This document shows, one piece after another, positions 6,933 to 14,915 of a DNA stretch of 26,433 nucleotides. A program made the translations under genes and the position numbers. Where the stretch lies: positions 1 through 26,433 of the forward strand of contig CAZYXP010000029.1 of the NCBI GenBank assembly GCA_964651325.1, given 5' to 3'. The notes under the pieces are model-generated. The model made no database searches, was not told the origin of the DNA, and saw only the letters and a program-made list of their open reading frames with translations. Position 1 is the stretch's first letter, and each line of letters opens with the position of its first letter. The DNA comes from JADFOB01 sp964651325 (lineage in GTDB: Bacteria > Planctomycetota > Phycisphaerae > UBA1845).

Positions 6933-8009
6933 ATGGGCACACCGACAAGAGAAGATATTCTGCAGGTGCTTCGGACGGTGAAGGATCCCGAATTGCACCG
7001 GGATCTCGTAGCCTTGGAGATGATCAAGGACATCGCGATCTCGGGCGACACTGTGAATTTGCATATCGAACTGACGTCGCCGGCCTGTCCGCTGAAGGAC
7101 CAGATCGAGCGTGACGTCCGAGCGGCCATGGCAACGGTGGGCGGCCTTGCGCGGCTGGAAATAGAATGGAGTTCGCGTGTCCGATCGAGCCGACCGGGCG
7201 CGACGACGCTGCCCAACGTGAAGAACGTCGTGGCCGTCGGGGCCGGCAAGGGTGGCGTCGGAAAAAGCACGATCGCGGTGATGCTCGCCTACGGGCTCAA
7301 GCGGAGCGGCGCGTCAGTGGGGTTGATGGACGCGGACGTCTACGGGCCGAGTATTCCGACGATGACCGGCATCGAGGGAACCACGCCGACCGTCGCGAAC
7401 AACATGATGATCCCGCCGGACGCGGGCGGCGTGAAGATCATGAGCGTGGGCTTCATGGTGGATCGCAACAAGCCGCTGATCTGGCGTGGCCCCATGACGC
7501 ACGGCGTGGTCAAGCAATTTCTCGAAAACGTGGAATGGGGCGACCTCGATTATCTAATCGTCGACCTCCCGCCGGGCACGGGCGATGTGCCGCTCTCGCT
7601 GGCTCAGTCGATTCCTCTGACCGGGGCCATCGTAGTTTGCACGCCTCAAGACGTGGCGATTATCGACGCCCAGCGAGCGGTCAAAATGTACGATCAGCTG
7701 AAAGTACCCTGTTTGGGCATGATCGAGAACATGAGCTACCACATCTGCCGCGAGTGTGGACATCGCGACGAATTATTCGACCATGGCGGCGCGGCCGCCG
7801 CGGCCGAAGTGCTCGGCGTGCCGTTTCTCGGTGAGATTCCGCTTAATGCCACGATTCGCCAATACTGCGACGGGGGAACGCCTCAGAAACACTTCACCGA
7901 ATCACCGGATTACGTGGCGGAGGCGATCGACAAGGTGGTCGCGGCCGCTTCGGGGCAGATCAGCATCAAGAGCGAGCAACAAGCGGCGCCGACGTTGACG
8001 GTTGAATAG
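6933..8009 (+). CDS. mrp: Mrp/ApbC-type Fe-S cluster carrier ATPase
   Basis: A 358-residue P-loop protein. An N-terminal MIP18/DUF59 domain (5-78, with TVKDPEL and SPACPLKDQIE) is followed by a MinD/ParA-type ATPase. The latter has the deviant Walker A GAGKGGVGKST (103-113), LMDADVYGPSIP (131-142) and LIVDLPPGTGD (208-218). C272 and C275 in ICRECGH form the CxxC that binds a bridging 4Fe-4S cluster in Mrp/NBP35 dimers. Known members carry and deliver Fe-S clusters to apoproteins. Length and domain order are typical of the bacterial fused form. GGAG at 6918-6921 supports the ATG. The DinB-like gene follows after 23 bases and is probably co-transcribed. The short tail after 340 is low in motif content. 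Confidence 0.96.
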   Translation: MGTPTREDILQVLRTVKDPELHRDLVALEMIKDIAISGDTVNLHIELTSPACPLKDQIERDVRAAMATVGGLARLEIEWSSRVRSSRPGATTLPNVKNVVAVGAGKGGVGKSTIAVMLAYGLKRSGASVGLMDADVYGPSIPTMTGIEGTTPTVANNMMIPPDAGGVKIMSVGFMVDRNKPLIWRGPMTHGVVKQFLENVEWGDLDYLIVDLPPGTGDVPLSLAQSIPLTGAIVVCTPQDVAIIDAQRAVKMYDQLKVPCLGMIENMSYHICRECGHRDELFDHGGAAAAAEVLGVPFLGEIPLNATIRQYCDGGTPQKHFTESPDYVAEAIDKVVAAASGQISIKSEQQAAPTLTVE

Positions 8010-8032
8010 CGCTCAAACCAGGAGATAAACGC

Positions 8033-8533
8033 ATGACTAAAGCGATGCTGCTTGCCCGTGAGGTAGACGATACGCGGGATTGGACGCTCAAACTGCTCGC
8101 GGACCTTGTAAGCGATGATTGGGCGTTCTCGCCGGGTCCGGGACTGCCCCATCCGCTCTGGCTTTGCGGACACATGGCCGTCGCGCAACATCTGTTGGTT
8201 CACGTCCGGTGTCTCGATGCCGGCGTGCTCGACGCGGAGTGGCTCAACCATTTCCCCATCGGTGCGGATGTGAAATCCACTACCGCGCATGACTACCCAC
8301 CGATCCAGCGTATCCGCGAGATTATGGATGAAGTGCATACCAAGACCCTATCAGCCATCAAGGGCATGGACGACGCGATGCTTGCCCAGCCGGCGTTCGG
8401 CCTGAACGGCTCGACCCACCCCCATTACAAGGACAAAGCCGGCGCGGTAGCCCATTGCAGCCGCCACGAAGCGTTTCACGCCGGGCAACTGGCGACCATC
8501 CGGCGATTGCTCGGGAAACCATTTCTGCGATAA
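8033..8533 (+). CDS. DinB/YfiT-fold metal-dependent protein
   Basis: A 166-residue protein fitting the DinB four-helix bundle. The likely metal-binding triad is H47 in LCGHMAVAQH, plus H145 and H149 in HEAFHAGQL, the usual DinB C-terminal motif. Family members include thiol-dependent S-transferases and many uncharacterised stress-related proteins; the reaction here is unknown. AGGAG eight bases before the ATG at 8033 gives a firm start. It stands 23 bases after the Mrp gene on the same strand. About 100 bases of repeat sequence separate it from the O-methyltransferase downstream. Confidence 0.88.
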   Translation: MTKAMLLAREVDDTRDWTLKLLADLVSDDWAFSPGPGLPHPLWLCGHMAVAQHLLVHVRCLDAGVLDAEWLNHFPIGADVKSTTAHDYPPIQRIREIMDEVHTKTLSAIKGMDDAMLAQPAFGLNGSTHPHYKDKAGAVAHCSRHEAFHAGQLATIRRLLGKPFLR

Positions 8534-8539
8534 TCGACG

Positions 8540-8602
8540 TGGAGCAGTCGCCCCCGGCTGCGCAACGGCAGTACAATGTGGAGCAGCCGCCCTCGGCTGC
8601 GG
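8540..8602. repeat. Tandem pair of family A-like modules
   Basis: GTGGAGCAG followed by CGCC and CGGCTGCG occurs twice, at 8540-8564 and 8578-8602, with two or three differences. The second copy contains CGCCCTCGGCTG, the core of family A. The pair fills the gap between the DinB-like and O-methyltransferase genes. Confidence 0.6.
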
Positions 8603-8632
8603 GTCGCCCACTACCGCATGGAGTTTTGACCC

Positions 8633-9226
8633 TTGAGAGAACAGGCCCAACAACACATCGAACGCCTCGAATTTTTCGTCCGGAGCACGGAGGACGCCAA
8701 CGCGTTGTCAGCCGATACGGCCGCCTTCTTACACGCGGTGATCCTTACGACAGGAGCCAAACACGGCGTCGAAATCGGAACGGGCTATGGATACAGCGCC
8801 CTTTGGCTTGGTTCCGCGCTGGCGGACAACGAAGGCCGGCTCATCACAATCGACAACGATGCGCGCAAGCTTCAGGCGGCCCGCTCGCATTTCGAACAGG
8901 CGGGCCTCGCGGGCTCCATCGAGACGATTCAAGCTGATGGGATCGACGCGCTGCCGCGGATAGAGGGTCCGATCGATTTCGTTTTGAGTGATGCCGACAA
9001 GGAAAACTGCATCGAATACATCGATCGCATCGCAAACAAACTGAGCGACCGGGCCGTGGTGGCGACCGACAATACAATCAGCCACGCCCAGCAAACGGCA
9101 TCCTTCGTTTCGTGGATTCGCGATCGAGAAGATTTCTTTAGCACGCACGTGCCGATCGGCAACGGCGTAGAGCTTTCGGTAAAGCGTTCGGGACGGCTTC
9201 GGTCCAGGGGCGTATTCGGCGCCTGA
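8633..9226 (+). CDS. SAM-dependent O-methyltransferase, catechol-type (family 3)
   Basis: A 197-residue methyltransferase. Motif I is VEIGTGYGYSALWL (46-59), followed by ITIDND (acidic residue at about 74) and IQADGIDALP. LSDADKENCIEYID gives D120 and K123, and ATDNTI gives D146/N147; together these match the metal-binding Asp-Asp-Asn set of cation-dependent O-methyltransferases. These enzymes transfer a methyl group from SAM to hydroxylated aromatic compounds; the substrate cannot be told from sequence. The start is a TTG at 8633, supported by GGAG at 8620-8623 with nine bases between; no in-frame ATG is suitably placed. It follows the DinB-like gene across a 99-base repeat-bearing gap, so independent transcription is possible. 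Confidence 0.9.
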   Translation: MREQAQQHIERLEFFVRSTEDANALSADTAAFLHAVILTTGAKHGVEIGTGYGYSALWLGSALADNEGRLITIDNDARKLQAARSHFEQAGLAGSIETIQADGIDALPRIEGPIDFVLSDADKENCIEYIDRIANKLSDRAVVATDNTISHAQQTASFVSWIRDREDFFSTHVPIGNGVELSVKRSGRLRSRGVFGA

Positions 9227-9250
9227 TGGCGCGGCATAGGGGAAGCGAAA

Positions 9251-9300
9251 CGAGCCCCGGGCTCTTACCCGAACCGCGGGCTACAACCCGCGCGGTCGTC
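9251..9300. repeat. Palindromic intergenic repeat, family B
   Basis: GAGCCCCGGGCTC (9252-9264) and CGCGGGCTACAACCCGCG (9275-9292) are two adjacent hairpins, followed by a further GCGCGG motif. The arrangement recalls the element at 1534-1577. It lies within the 275-base gap between the O-methyltransferase and the MoaD-MoaE gene, which otherwise holds no gene. Confidence 0.45.
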
Positions 9301-9501
9301 GGGTTCGCGCAGCGCGGCTGACCCGCAACACCGCGTACGCTAAAGCATGCGGCTCGGAGTGGGTTCTTGATTGATCTCGGGTCAACTCAACGCGGCGAGG
9401 CGGACCGCTTACAGCAACTTCGCTGCTCGCGAGATCGGCACTAGAGCCAAGCGGCGTGTCATGCATACAATGTTCCTGCGTGATCGAGAATTGAGCGAAT
9501 T

Positions 9502-10200
9502 ATGATTGAGATTCGAATCGTCTTCCTTGGTCCTTCCCGCGACGCGGCGGGCGTGGGCGAATCCGTGCTGTCGGTTCCGAGCGGATCCAGCGTGGCTGAC
9601 CTGAAACCCCTAATCTGGCGAGCGTTTCCCCGACTCGAGGCGCTCGGGTCCTCCATGCGCATTGCCGTCAACGAGGCGTTCGTTTCGGACGACCACATCA
9701 TCTCAACGGGTGATGAGATCGCCACCATCCCCCCGGTTTCCGGCGGACAGGACGATCCACGGATCCGAATTCACCTGGCCGTAGGCCCGATTCCCGAGCA
9801 ACGTGTTTTCGATTTCGTGGGCGGCGATCCCGAGTTGGGGGGCATTTGCACCTTCATCGGGTCCACGCGTAGCCAACGCAGCGACGAGCATGGAGCCCTC
9901 ATGCACCTCGAGTATGAAGCCTACGAGGCCATGGCGGCCAAACAGCTTGGGCGATTGGCCTTGGCCGGCATCGAGCAATTCGGCGCCGGACAGGTAGCTA
10001 TTGCGCATCGCATCGGCATCGTGCCCGTGGGCGCGCGTTCGGTAATCATCGCCGTCGCCAGCGCCCACCGCAACGAGGCGTTCGAGGCATGCCGCTGGAT
10101 CATCGACACGCTGAAACAGGACGTGCCGATCTGGAAACAAGACGTCTTTGAGGACGGATTCGTCACCTGGGTCCAACCTCCGGATAAGGCTCTTTCTTGA
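9502..10200 (+). CDS. MoaD-MoaE fusion, molybdopterin synthase
   Basis: A 232-residue protein joining both subunits of molybdopterin synthase. Residues 1-82 are a MoaD-type ubiquitin-like sulphur carrier ending in PPVSGG (G81-G82). Residues 87-228 are MoaE: CTFIGSTRS, LEYEAYEAMA, HRIGIVPVG, AHRNEAFEA, and DTLKQDVPIWK, with K205 and K212 matching the catalytic lysines of E. coli MoaE. The enzyme inserts dithiolene sulphur into cyclic pyranopterin monophosphate to make molybdopterin. The Gly-Gly end that must carry thiocarboxylate is internal, so cleavage after G82 is expected, as reported for the similar mycobacterial fusion MoaX. No other molybdenum-cofactor gene lies in the window. The start has only a weak GAG upstream. 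Confidence 0.93.
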   Translation: MIEIRIVFLGPSRDAAGVGESVLSVPSGSSVADLKPLIWRAFPRLEALGSSMRIAVNEAFVSDDHIISTGDEIATIPPVSGGQDDPRIRIHLAVGPIPEQRVFDFVGGDPELGGICTFIGSTRSQRSDEHGALMHLEYEAYEAMAAKQLGRLALAGIEQFGAGQVAIAHRIGIVPVGARSVIIAVASAHRNEAFEACRWIIDTLKQDVPIWKQDVFEDGFVTWVQPPDKALS

Positions 10201-10271
10201 CACGGTGCGTCCGGGGAGGTCTAGCAAAAGGCCTTCCAATAACGATCCAGGATCGGGAACGCGTCTTCTAG

Positions 10272-10340
10272 TCCGAACCGCGCCCGTCAGGAAGCGGCTC
10301 CCCTTTCCAGCCGCGTGCGCAAGGAAGCGGCCTAGCCAAC
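10272..10340. repeat. Dispersed repeat, family C
   Basis: The 28 bases at 10272-10299, beginning CCGAACCGCGCCCGT, match 23992-24019 with one difference. A second partial copy, GCGCAAGGAAGCGGCC, follows at about 10317-10332. The arms GCGGCT and AGCCGC between them form a hairpin. A more degenerate version with an insertion lies at 14673-14713. The repeat fills most of the 234-base gap before the endonuclease III gene. Confidence 0.65.
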
Positions 10341-10434
10341 GCAAGGACGGCCTCGAAGGCCCATCCCTTGCGGTCGGGGTGCGGATTGCGGGCCACGCGA
10401 TGCAGTCAATACACCGAATAGGAGAAAGACAGAC

Positions 10435-11112
10435 GTGCCGAATGCCGACTTAAACGAAACGCTTGATGAGAGGAAGAAACGTGCGAGGCGCATCCTTACC
10501 GCGTTGCGCAAGGCCTATCCAGACGCCGATTGCGCGCTGAAGCATGAAAACGCGCTTGAGCTTCTGATCTCGACCATCCTCTCCGCCCAATCCACTGACG
10601 AGACGGTCAACAAAGTCGCTCCGGTTCTTTTTGAGAAGTACCCAAGCGCTGACGCCATAGCCGGTGCGCCGCGCGAGGCGATCGAAGAAATCGTTCATGC
10701 GACGGGATTCTTCCGCCAGAAGGCCAAGAACGTTCAAGCCACCTGCGCGAAAATCGTAGAGGAATTCGGCGGCAACGTACCGCAAACCCTCGAAGAACTC
10801 GTCAGCCTACCCGGAGTCGCGAGGAAAACCGCCAACGTCGTGCTGGGCACGTTTTTCGGCATAAGCGAAGGCGTGGTCGTCGATACGCACGTGGGAAGAA
10901 TTGCCACATTTCTGGCACTGACGTGGACAAGCAAGAACGGCAAAGATGCCGTCAAGATCGAACGTGACCTTATGGAAGTGATCCCCCGAAAGAGTTGGAT
11001 CTACCTTTCTCACGCCCTCATCCGGCATGGCCGCCAGGTCTGTATCGCCCGCAAGCCGGATTGCGCGCATTGCACGCTCGCGGTCAACTGCCCCTCCGCC
11101 GAGGCCGTTTGA
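10435..11112 (+). CDS. nth: Endonuclease III, DNA glycosylase/AP lyase
   Basis: A 225-residue base-excision repair enzyme that removes oxidised pyrimidines and cuts at abasic sites. The helix-hairpin-helix LPGVARKTANVVLG (125-138) contains catalytic K131, and VVDTHVGR holds catalytic D150. The C-terminal 4Fe-4S loop is C203-x6-C210-x2-C213-x5-C219, the canonical spacing. The start is GTG at 10435, with AGGAG at 10420-10424 ten bases upstream. Length is slightly longer than E. coli Nth because of a charged N-terminal extension (MPNADLNETLDERKKRAR). The gene stands alone and converges with the next gene, leaving 57 bases between stops. Confidence 0.97.
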   Translation: MPNADLNETLDERKKRARRILTALRKAYPDADCALKHENALELLISTILSAQSTDETVNKVAPVLFEKYPSADAIAGAPREAIEEIVHATGFFRQKAKNVQATCAKIVEEFGGNVPQTLEELVSLPGVARKTANVVLGTFFGISEGVVVDTHVGRIATFLALTWTSKNGKDAVKIERDLMEVIPRKSWIYLSHALIRHGRQVCIARKPDCAHCTLAVNCPSAEAV

Positions 11113-11169
11113 CTCAACCGCAGCATTTGAACCGCCCCACCGCCTGAGCGCGTGTAGGGAATCCGGGCG

Positions 11170-11847
11170 TCATTTCTTGGTGGCCGATTGTACCGGCTGG
11201 AGAATCCCCTCATCTTCAAGGCGCGCCACACCGGTCGGGCGTTGTTCACGCGTGGCAGCGTGGCGCGGGTTCACATCTGGTTGCGTGGAGCGATGGGGTA
11301 CGCATATGAGCGTGGGATAGCGCGCTGCGCCTTCGGGCTGGGCTCGGCGAATCCGTGAAAAAACGCTGCCCAATGTGATGCCACTGTCGCCGCGGTCCGA
11401 CGCAGCCCTACCCGGCCTTGGTGCATCGATAAATCGCACTTCGTGGTAATGGCTTGTCGCCAGCGCTACAACGTCTTGATCGGTCATCAAATCATCGCGG
11501 TACGCGTGTCCTACCAAACGCCATCGCGGGCAAACCCGGCGGAGCATGGCCAGTTGATACAGCACCACAGGATGCACCAGGGCGTCGGGCGTGTTCTCAA
11601 TATGTACCGATATCGTCGGATTCGGCAGGTGCGTTATGACCTCCGTCCACCATTCGTCCACAAGCCAAGCTGACAGCTCACCATCGTCGTTGGTGGCTTC
11701 CAGGTACAACTCGATCGGTCCGGCCGGTGAATCCTTGGGGAACAGCCCAATCCCATCGCTCTCAATGCGGACGGCGACCGGTTGACTGGGCGGGGTCCGC
11801 TGCAGCGCAGTGGCGCTGCGCAGCTCAGCTTGCTCACGTTCATTCAT
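11170..11847 (-). CDS. Conserved-looking protein of unknown function
   Basis: A 225-residue soluble protein. I do not recognise the family. A central stretch (about 40-145) has clear alternation of strands and helices: IELYLEATNDDGELS, then TISVHIEN, VVLYQLAMLRRVCPRWRLVGHAY, and MTDQDVVALATSHYHEVRFID. This cadence resembles the middle strands of a radical-SAM-type barrel (strand, 'TNG'-like turn, 'LTDE..V..L' helix), but no CxxxCxxC motif exists, so any such relation would be to an inactive or partial fold. The tail (170-225) is Arg/Pro rich and probably disordered. ATG at 11847 is preferred, with TGGAG upstream; a GTG ten codons earlier is possible. It converges with nth. Confidence 0.65.
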   Translation of the reverse strand: MNEREQAELRSATALQRTPPSQPVAVRIESDGIGLFPKDSPAGPIELYLEATNDDGELSAWLVDEWWTEVITHLPNPTISVHIENTPDALVHPVVLYQLAMLRRVCPRWRLVGHAYRDDLMTDQDVVALATSHYHEVRFIDAPRPGRAASDRGDSGITLGSVFSRIRRAQPEGAARYPTLICVPHRSTQPDVNPRHAATREQRPTGVARLEDEGILQPVQSATKK

Positions 11848-12456
11848 GGTCCGGGGACTCCACAGGTTACCTTGCACAATTCGGCCAAGTGCTGATGCTA
11901 TTTATCGGAGTGTCACTGGATTTCTCTTGACGAAGACGGCCAAGACGTTTCGCTAGCCCGGGTCCAGCACCTCGGAGGACGCCAAATTCCTGTGCCACTT
12001 CAATTTCGGGCCGATCCCGTAACCTTTTGACATCGGCACGCCATTGCGAGACGGCCTCAAAGGCATGAGCGACTGAAACGCAAACGCTCCTGCCCCACGC
12101 CTCAGTATCGATGGCTCGTACGACTGGCTGACCGCGCGGAAAAGCCGGAAGCTGACGGGTTGGCGATTGTACCGACAGTGGGGGCATCCGATGATAGATG
12201 GTACAAGAGTCCTCGCGGGGCAATCAGGCACGAAAGACAACCTCCAGAGCCGCAGGCCTTGGCCTGAGCGACGCCGAGCCGGACTGGTACGGTTGAAGCG
12301 ACCCTGGTGAGTCTAACAGGACAGCGTAAGGTCGCTCGGAGCGCAGGCTTCCAGCCTGCACGATCCGCGATGATAACGCAGGCAAGATGCATGCGCTCCG
12401 GGTTTGTGACGATTTTTCCCGGTACTGCTAATCCTCAAGCGTAGGTGGAATGGTGT
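11848..12456. other. Intergenic interval of about 600 bases with hairpins
   Basis: No secure gene. A leftward frame of 118 codons (11867-12223) is tail-to-head with the unknown gene but lacks recognisable motifs and a good ribosome binding site. The right half holds hairpins: CAGGCCTTGGCCTG near 12254-12267 and GCAGGCTTCCAGCCTGC at 12343-12359. The second is related to CAGGCTGAAAGCCTG at 26108-26122, forming a further dispersed family (family D). The promoter of the M23 gene must lie near the right edge but is not obvious. Confidence 0.5.
12343..12359. repeat. Hairpin repeat, family D
   Basis: GCAGGCTTCCAGCCTGC forms a perfect 7-bp stem with a three-base loop. A sister sequence with loop GAAA-like spacing is at 26108-26122. 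Both are intergenic. Confidence 0.5.
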
Positions 12457-14643
12457 ATGGAACAGGATGCAACGCGGGGTAAATGCCGTCACGAAAACCG
12501 GCTTGGCAGTGGGCTAATTGAGCGAGCGCGCGTGGCTTGGTCGAGAGTCCTGGTGGTGCTCATCGGCCTGATGGGTGCTGTATCCTGTGACTCGGTGGCT
12601 CCCCCGGGCATGAGCTCGACGGAAAACCCGAGCAATTCGGTATTGGTCGCGGACGCGAGCCGGACATCAACCAGCGTTTCGATCGTCGGGGCCGACACGG
12701 CGATCGTGGTCTTGGACGCCGGCGCTTCAATACCTTCCGATGACTCGCTCCAAATCCAATGGCAAATCGACGGGGTTGCCGCGGGGACTGAGCGCATCAC
12801 CGAGGTGGAGCTCGGCCCCGGTGTCTACGAAGTGAACCTGACGATCGCCAACCAGGGGGGCCAAGTCGCCAGCGACACCCTGACCCTGACGGTGGCTCAA
12901 GTGGCGGAAAACGAGGTGCTGCTGGCCATTGGGGTCAGCGGCGGCGGAGTTACCGAGCCCCCTCCGGGTGAAACGCGCCACGAGTCGGGGGCCACGATTC
13001 GACTGCGCGCGATCCCCGCGCCCGGATTCACGTTTGTCGGCTGGACCGGCGATCTGGAAACCACCGATTCGTCGGTGGTCGTGACCTTGATCGATGACCT
13101 GTTTGTGACCGCCGAGTTCCAATCCTTGGACGCGACCGGCGTGCCGCGATTCTTCCTGCCGTGGGCCGCCCAGCGGACGCGGCGGGTCGGCCAGGGCAAC
13201 AACGGCATGTTCAGCCATACGGACGCATTCGCCTGGGATTTCTCTATGCGCGTGGGCACGCCCATCCTCGCGGTGGCGGCCGGTCGGGTCGTGGAGGTCA
13301 TTGAAGAGAATCAGCGGGACGAGAATGCCTCCGTCCCGGTAAGCGACAGGGACTTCGCCAACATCGTCCGCTTGGACCACGGTCGCGGCCTTCAAACGGC
13401 GTACGTACACCTGGATTTCCAAGGGGCGATGGTTGAAGTGGGCCAGGACGTGGTCCGCGGGCAGGTGATCGGGTACTCCGGCAACACGGGCTTCTCGACG
13501 GGGCCGCACCTGCACTACGAAGTACTCGATGTGAACACCACCAGCACGCCCAGTGGGTTCTTCGAGGTTGACCGCAAAGACGGCGTTGCCATCGAGGGCG
13601 AGCAGGTGAGCTCTGCCAACGAACTGAATCTGCAAACGATCGACGGATACGTGCCATCATCGTTGCCGACCGATGCATTTGCCGTCAACAACATCGTGCT
13701 AACCGGAAGCCTGCCGCCGGCCTTTCTCTACGACAATCAGACGGACTACATGGTGACCGGCGAGATTCTTGATGGCAAAACGAGGGTATGCGTCGCGCTG
13801 GTCGATCCCGAATCCTCCGAAACCGTCTTTTGCGATCTGACGGATGTGGCAGACGACGGCACGTTTACGCATGCCTTTCGTTTTCCATCATCTTTGTCCG
13901 GATCGTTCTTCCTCGGCGTCATCAGCGGAGATGGAGGGGCCGAGGGGCAGGCATCGCGCCGCATTCTGATTTCGCCGCCAATTGATCGATCGCTCCGGCC
14001 GACGGCGGTGGCGGCCATCCCGGGGGTTGAGCGAATCGACTACTTCCAGGACAACCGATTGAATGGATCGGAAAGCTTCTCGCCGGACGGGGCGAGCCTT
14101 GAATTCCTGTGGATGCAGGTGTCGGGGCCGCCGGCGGTCATCGCCGATCCGACGAGCGCGGAAACTACATTTTTTGTCCGGCCCGACGATGGCATAGAGC
14201 GGGTCGCGTTTCAACTGGTCGTGTCCGACGGCCAGCTTTCCAGTTTCCCCGATCAGATCGAGTTTCGGCTTCGGGATACGTTCTTTGTCACCGAGATCGG
14301 GATGACGGACACGGCCTGTTTTTCGCTGGAGGAATGCCTGAATCAAGTCACCCTGCCGCCTCCTGTCGTCGCCCTCGACTCTCCTGTGATTCAAGGATGG
14401 GTTCAGTTGGTCAATCTTGAGGCCGGCGACTTGCTTCAAGTGACGGTCACCACACCGCTCGGCGCGGTGGTGCTCACCGGCGAGGCACTCGTGGATGAGG
14501 ACGCGCCGGCGCTGAGTTTCTGGCGTTTTCTATGGCAGTCGGCCGGGCTGGAAATCGTGCCCGGCAGCTGGACCTTCGCGCTACAGCGCAACGGGCAAGT
14601 CGAGGCATCCCTGCCCTTTAGGGTCGTCACCTCAAGAAACTAA
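12457..14643 (+). CDS. M23 (LytM-type) metallopeptidase lipoprotein with repeat domains
   Basis: A 728-residue exported protein. A hydrophobic signal at 29-43 ends in AVSC, with Cys44 as possible lipidation site. Residues about 60-148 look like a PKD/Ig-like beta domain, and 155-222 fit an InlB/Listeria-Bacteroides-type repeat (ATIRLRAIPAPGFTFVGW). The M23 domain spans about 245-375: H254 and D261 in HTDAFAWDF, H318 in AYVHLD, and H351/H353 in GPHLHYEV, so zinc ligands and catalytic His appear intact; the H-x6-D spacing is the longer variant seen in some M23 proteins. A further PKD-like domain lies near 510-600. It probably cuts cell-wall peptides or another glycine-rich envelope polymer. ATG 12457 is chosen over GTG 12445 because AGGTGG is correctly placed for it. 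Confidence 0.9.
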   Translation: MEQDATRGKCRHENRLGSGLIERARVAWSRVLVVLIGLMGAVSCDSVAPPGMSSTENPSNSVLVADASRTSTSVSIVGADTAIVVLDAGASIPSDDSLQIQWQIDGVAAGTERITEVELGPGVYEVNLTIANQGGQVASDTLTLTVAQVAENEVLLAIGVSGGGVTEPPPGETRHESGATIRLRAIPAPGFTFVGWTGDLETTDSSVVVTLIDDLFVTAEFQSLDATGVPRFFLPWAAQRTRRVGQGNNGMFSHTDAFAWDFSMRVGTPILAVAAGRVVEVIEENQRDENASVPVSDRDFANIVRLDHGRGLQTAYVHLDFQGAMVEVGQDVVRGQVIGYSGNTGFSTGPHLHYEVLDVNTTSTPSGFFEVDRKDGVAIEGEQVSSANELNLQTIDGYVPSSLPTDAFAVNNIVLTGSLPPAFLYDNQTDYMVTGEILDGKTRVCVALVDPESSETVFCDLTDVADDGTFTHAFRFPSSLSGSFFLGVISGDGGAEGQASRRILISPPIDRSLRPTAVAAIPGVERIDYFQDNRLNGSESFSPDGASLEFLWMQVSGPPAVIADPTSAETTFFVRPDDGIERVAFQLVVSDGQLSSFPDQIEFRLRDTFFVTEIGMTDTACFSLEECLNQVTLPPPVVALDSPVIQGWVQLVNLEAGDLLQVTVTTPLGAVVLTGEALVDEDAPALSFWRFLWQSAGLEIVPGSWTFALQRNGQVEASLPFRVVTSRN

Positions 14644-14672
14644 AGCCCTGTCCACAACGCGGGGCGGCCGAT

Positions 14673-14713
14673 CCGAACCGCCAAAATGCATCGCCCCCGC
14701 AAGGTAGCGGCCC
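14673..14713. repeat. Degenerate copy of family C repeat
   Basis: CCGAACCG (14673-14680) and AAGGTAGCGGCCC (14701-14713) match the two ends of the family C unit, separated by extra bases. It lies just after the M23 gene stop. Confidence 0.3.
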
Positions 14714-14800
14714 GGTGAGCGTATGATCACTGCAGAGCGGCTTCACCTGAACGCGACCCTCGCCCCTCCTGGCGGCCCCCATCGGCTCCTTCACCTGTTT

Positions 14801-14822
14801 GCTCCACTTTTTGGAGTTTTTT
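14801..14822 (+). terminator. Weak intrinsic terminator
   Basis: Arms CTCCA (14802-14806) and TGGAG (14812-14816) enclose CTTTT and are followed by six T residues. It would end rightward transcripts from the M23 gene before the ECF sigma promoter. The stem is short, so efficiency is doubtful. Confidence 0.55.
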
Positions 14823-14832
14823 GAGATTGGTG

Positions 14833-14859
14833 GGAACCTCCCGGGCGTCTATGGTCTTA
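14833..14859 (+). promoter_or_regulatory. ECF-type promoter of the sigma factor gene
   Basis: GGAACC at 14833-14838 and GTCTTA at 14854-14859 are 15 bases apart. The GGAAC -35 box and GTC-containing -10 box at this spacing are typical of promoters read by ECF sigma factors, and many ECF genes are autoregulated. It lies 57 bases before the sigma factor ATG. Autoregulation is therefore inferred from sequence and position. Confidence 0.6.
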
Positions 14860-14915
14860 TGTAGGGTTGAAAGGGAACTGGTTTTTCGGTCAGTTTGAAG
14901 CAAGTGAGTGTGCTC

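Noticed and set aside
11867..12223. Leftward frame of 118 codons upstream of the unknown gene
   Set aside because: Position would suit an operon partner, but the sequence shows no motif, no good start signal and an irregular composition.
13210..13540. M23 domain considered inactive because of the H-x6-D spacing
   Set aside because: The longer spacing occurs in known M23 proteins with an A/W-D-F motif, and the HLH and VHLD motifs are intact, so activity is plausible.
12727..13635. Leftward frame of 302 codons opposite the M23 gene
   Set aside because: His/Arg/Asp-rich shadow of a well-supported peptidase gene.
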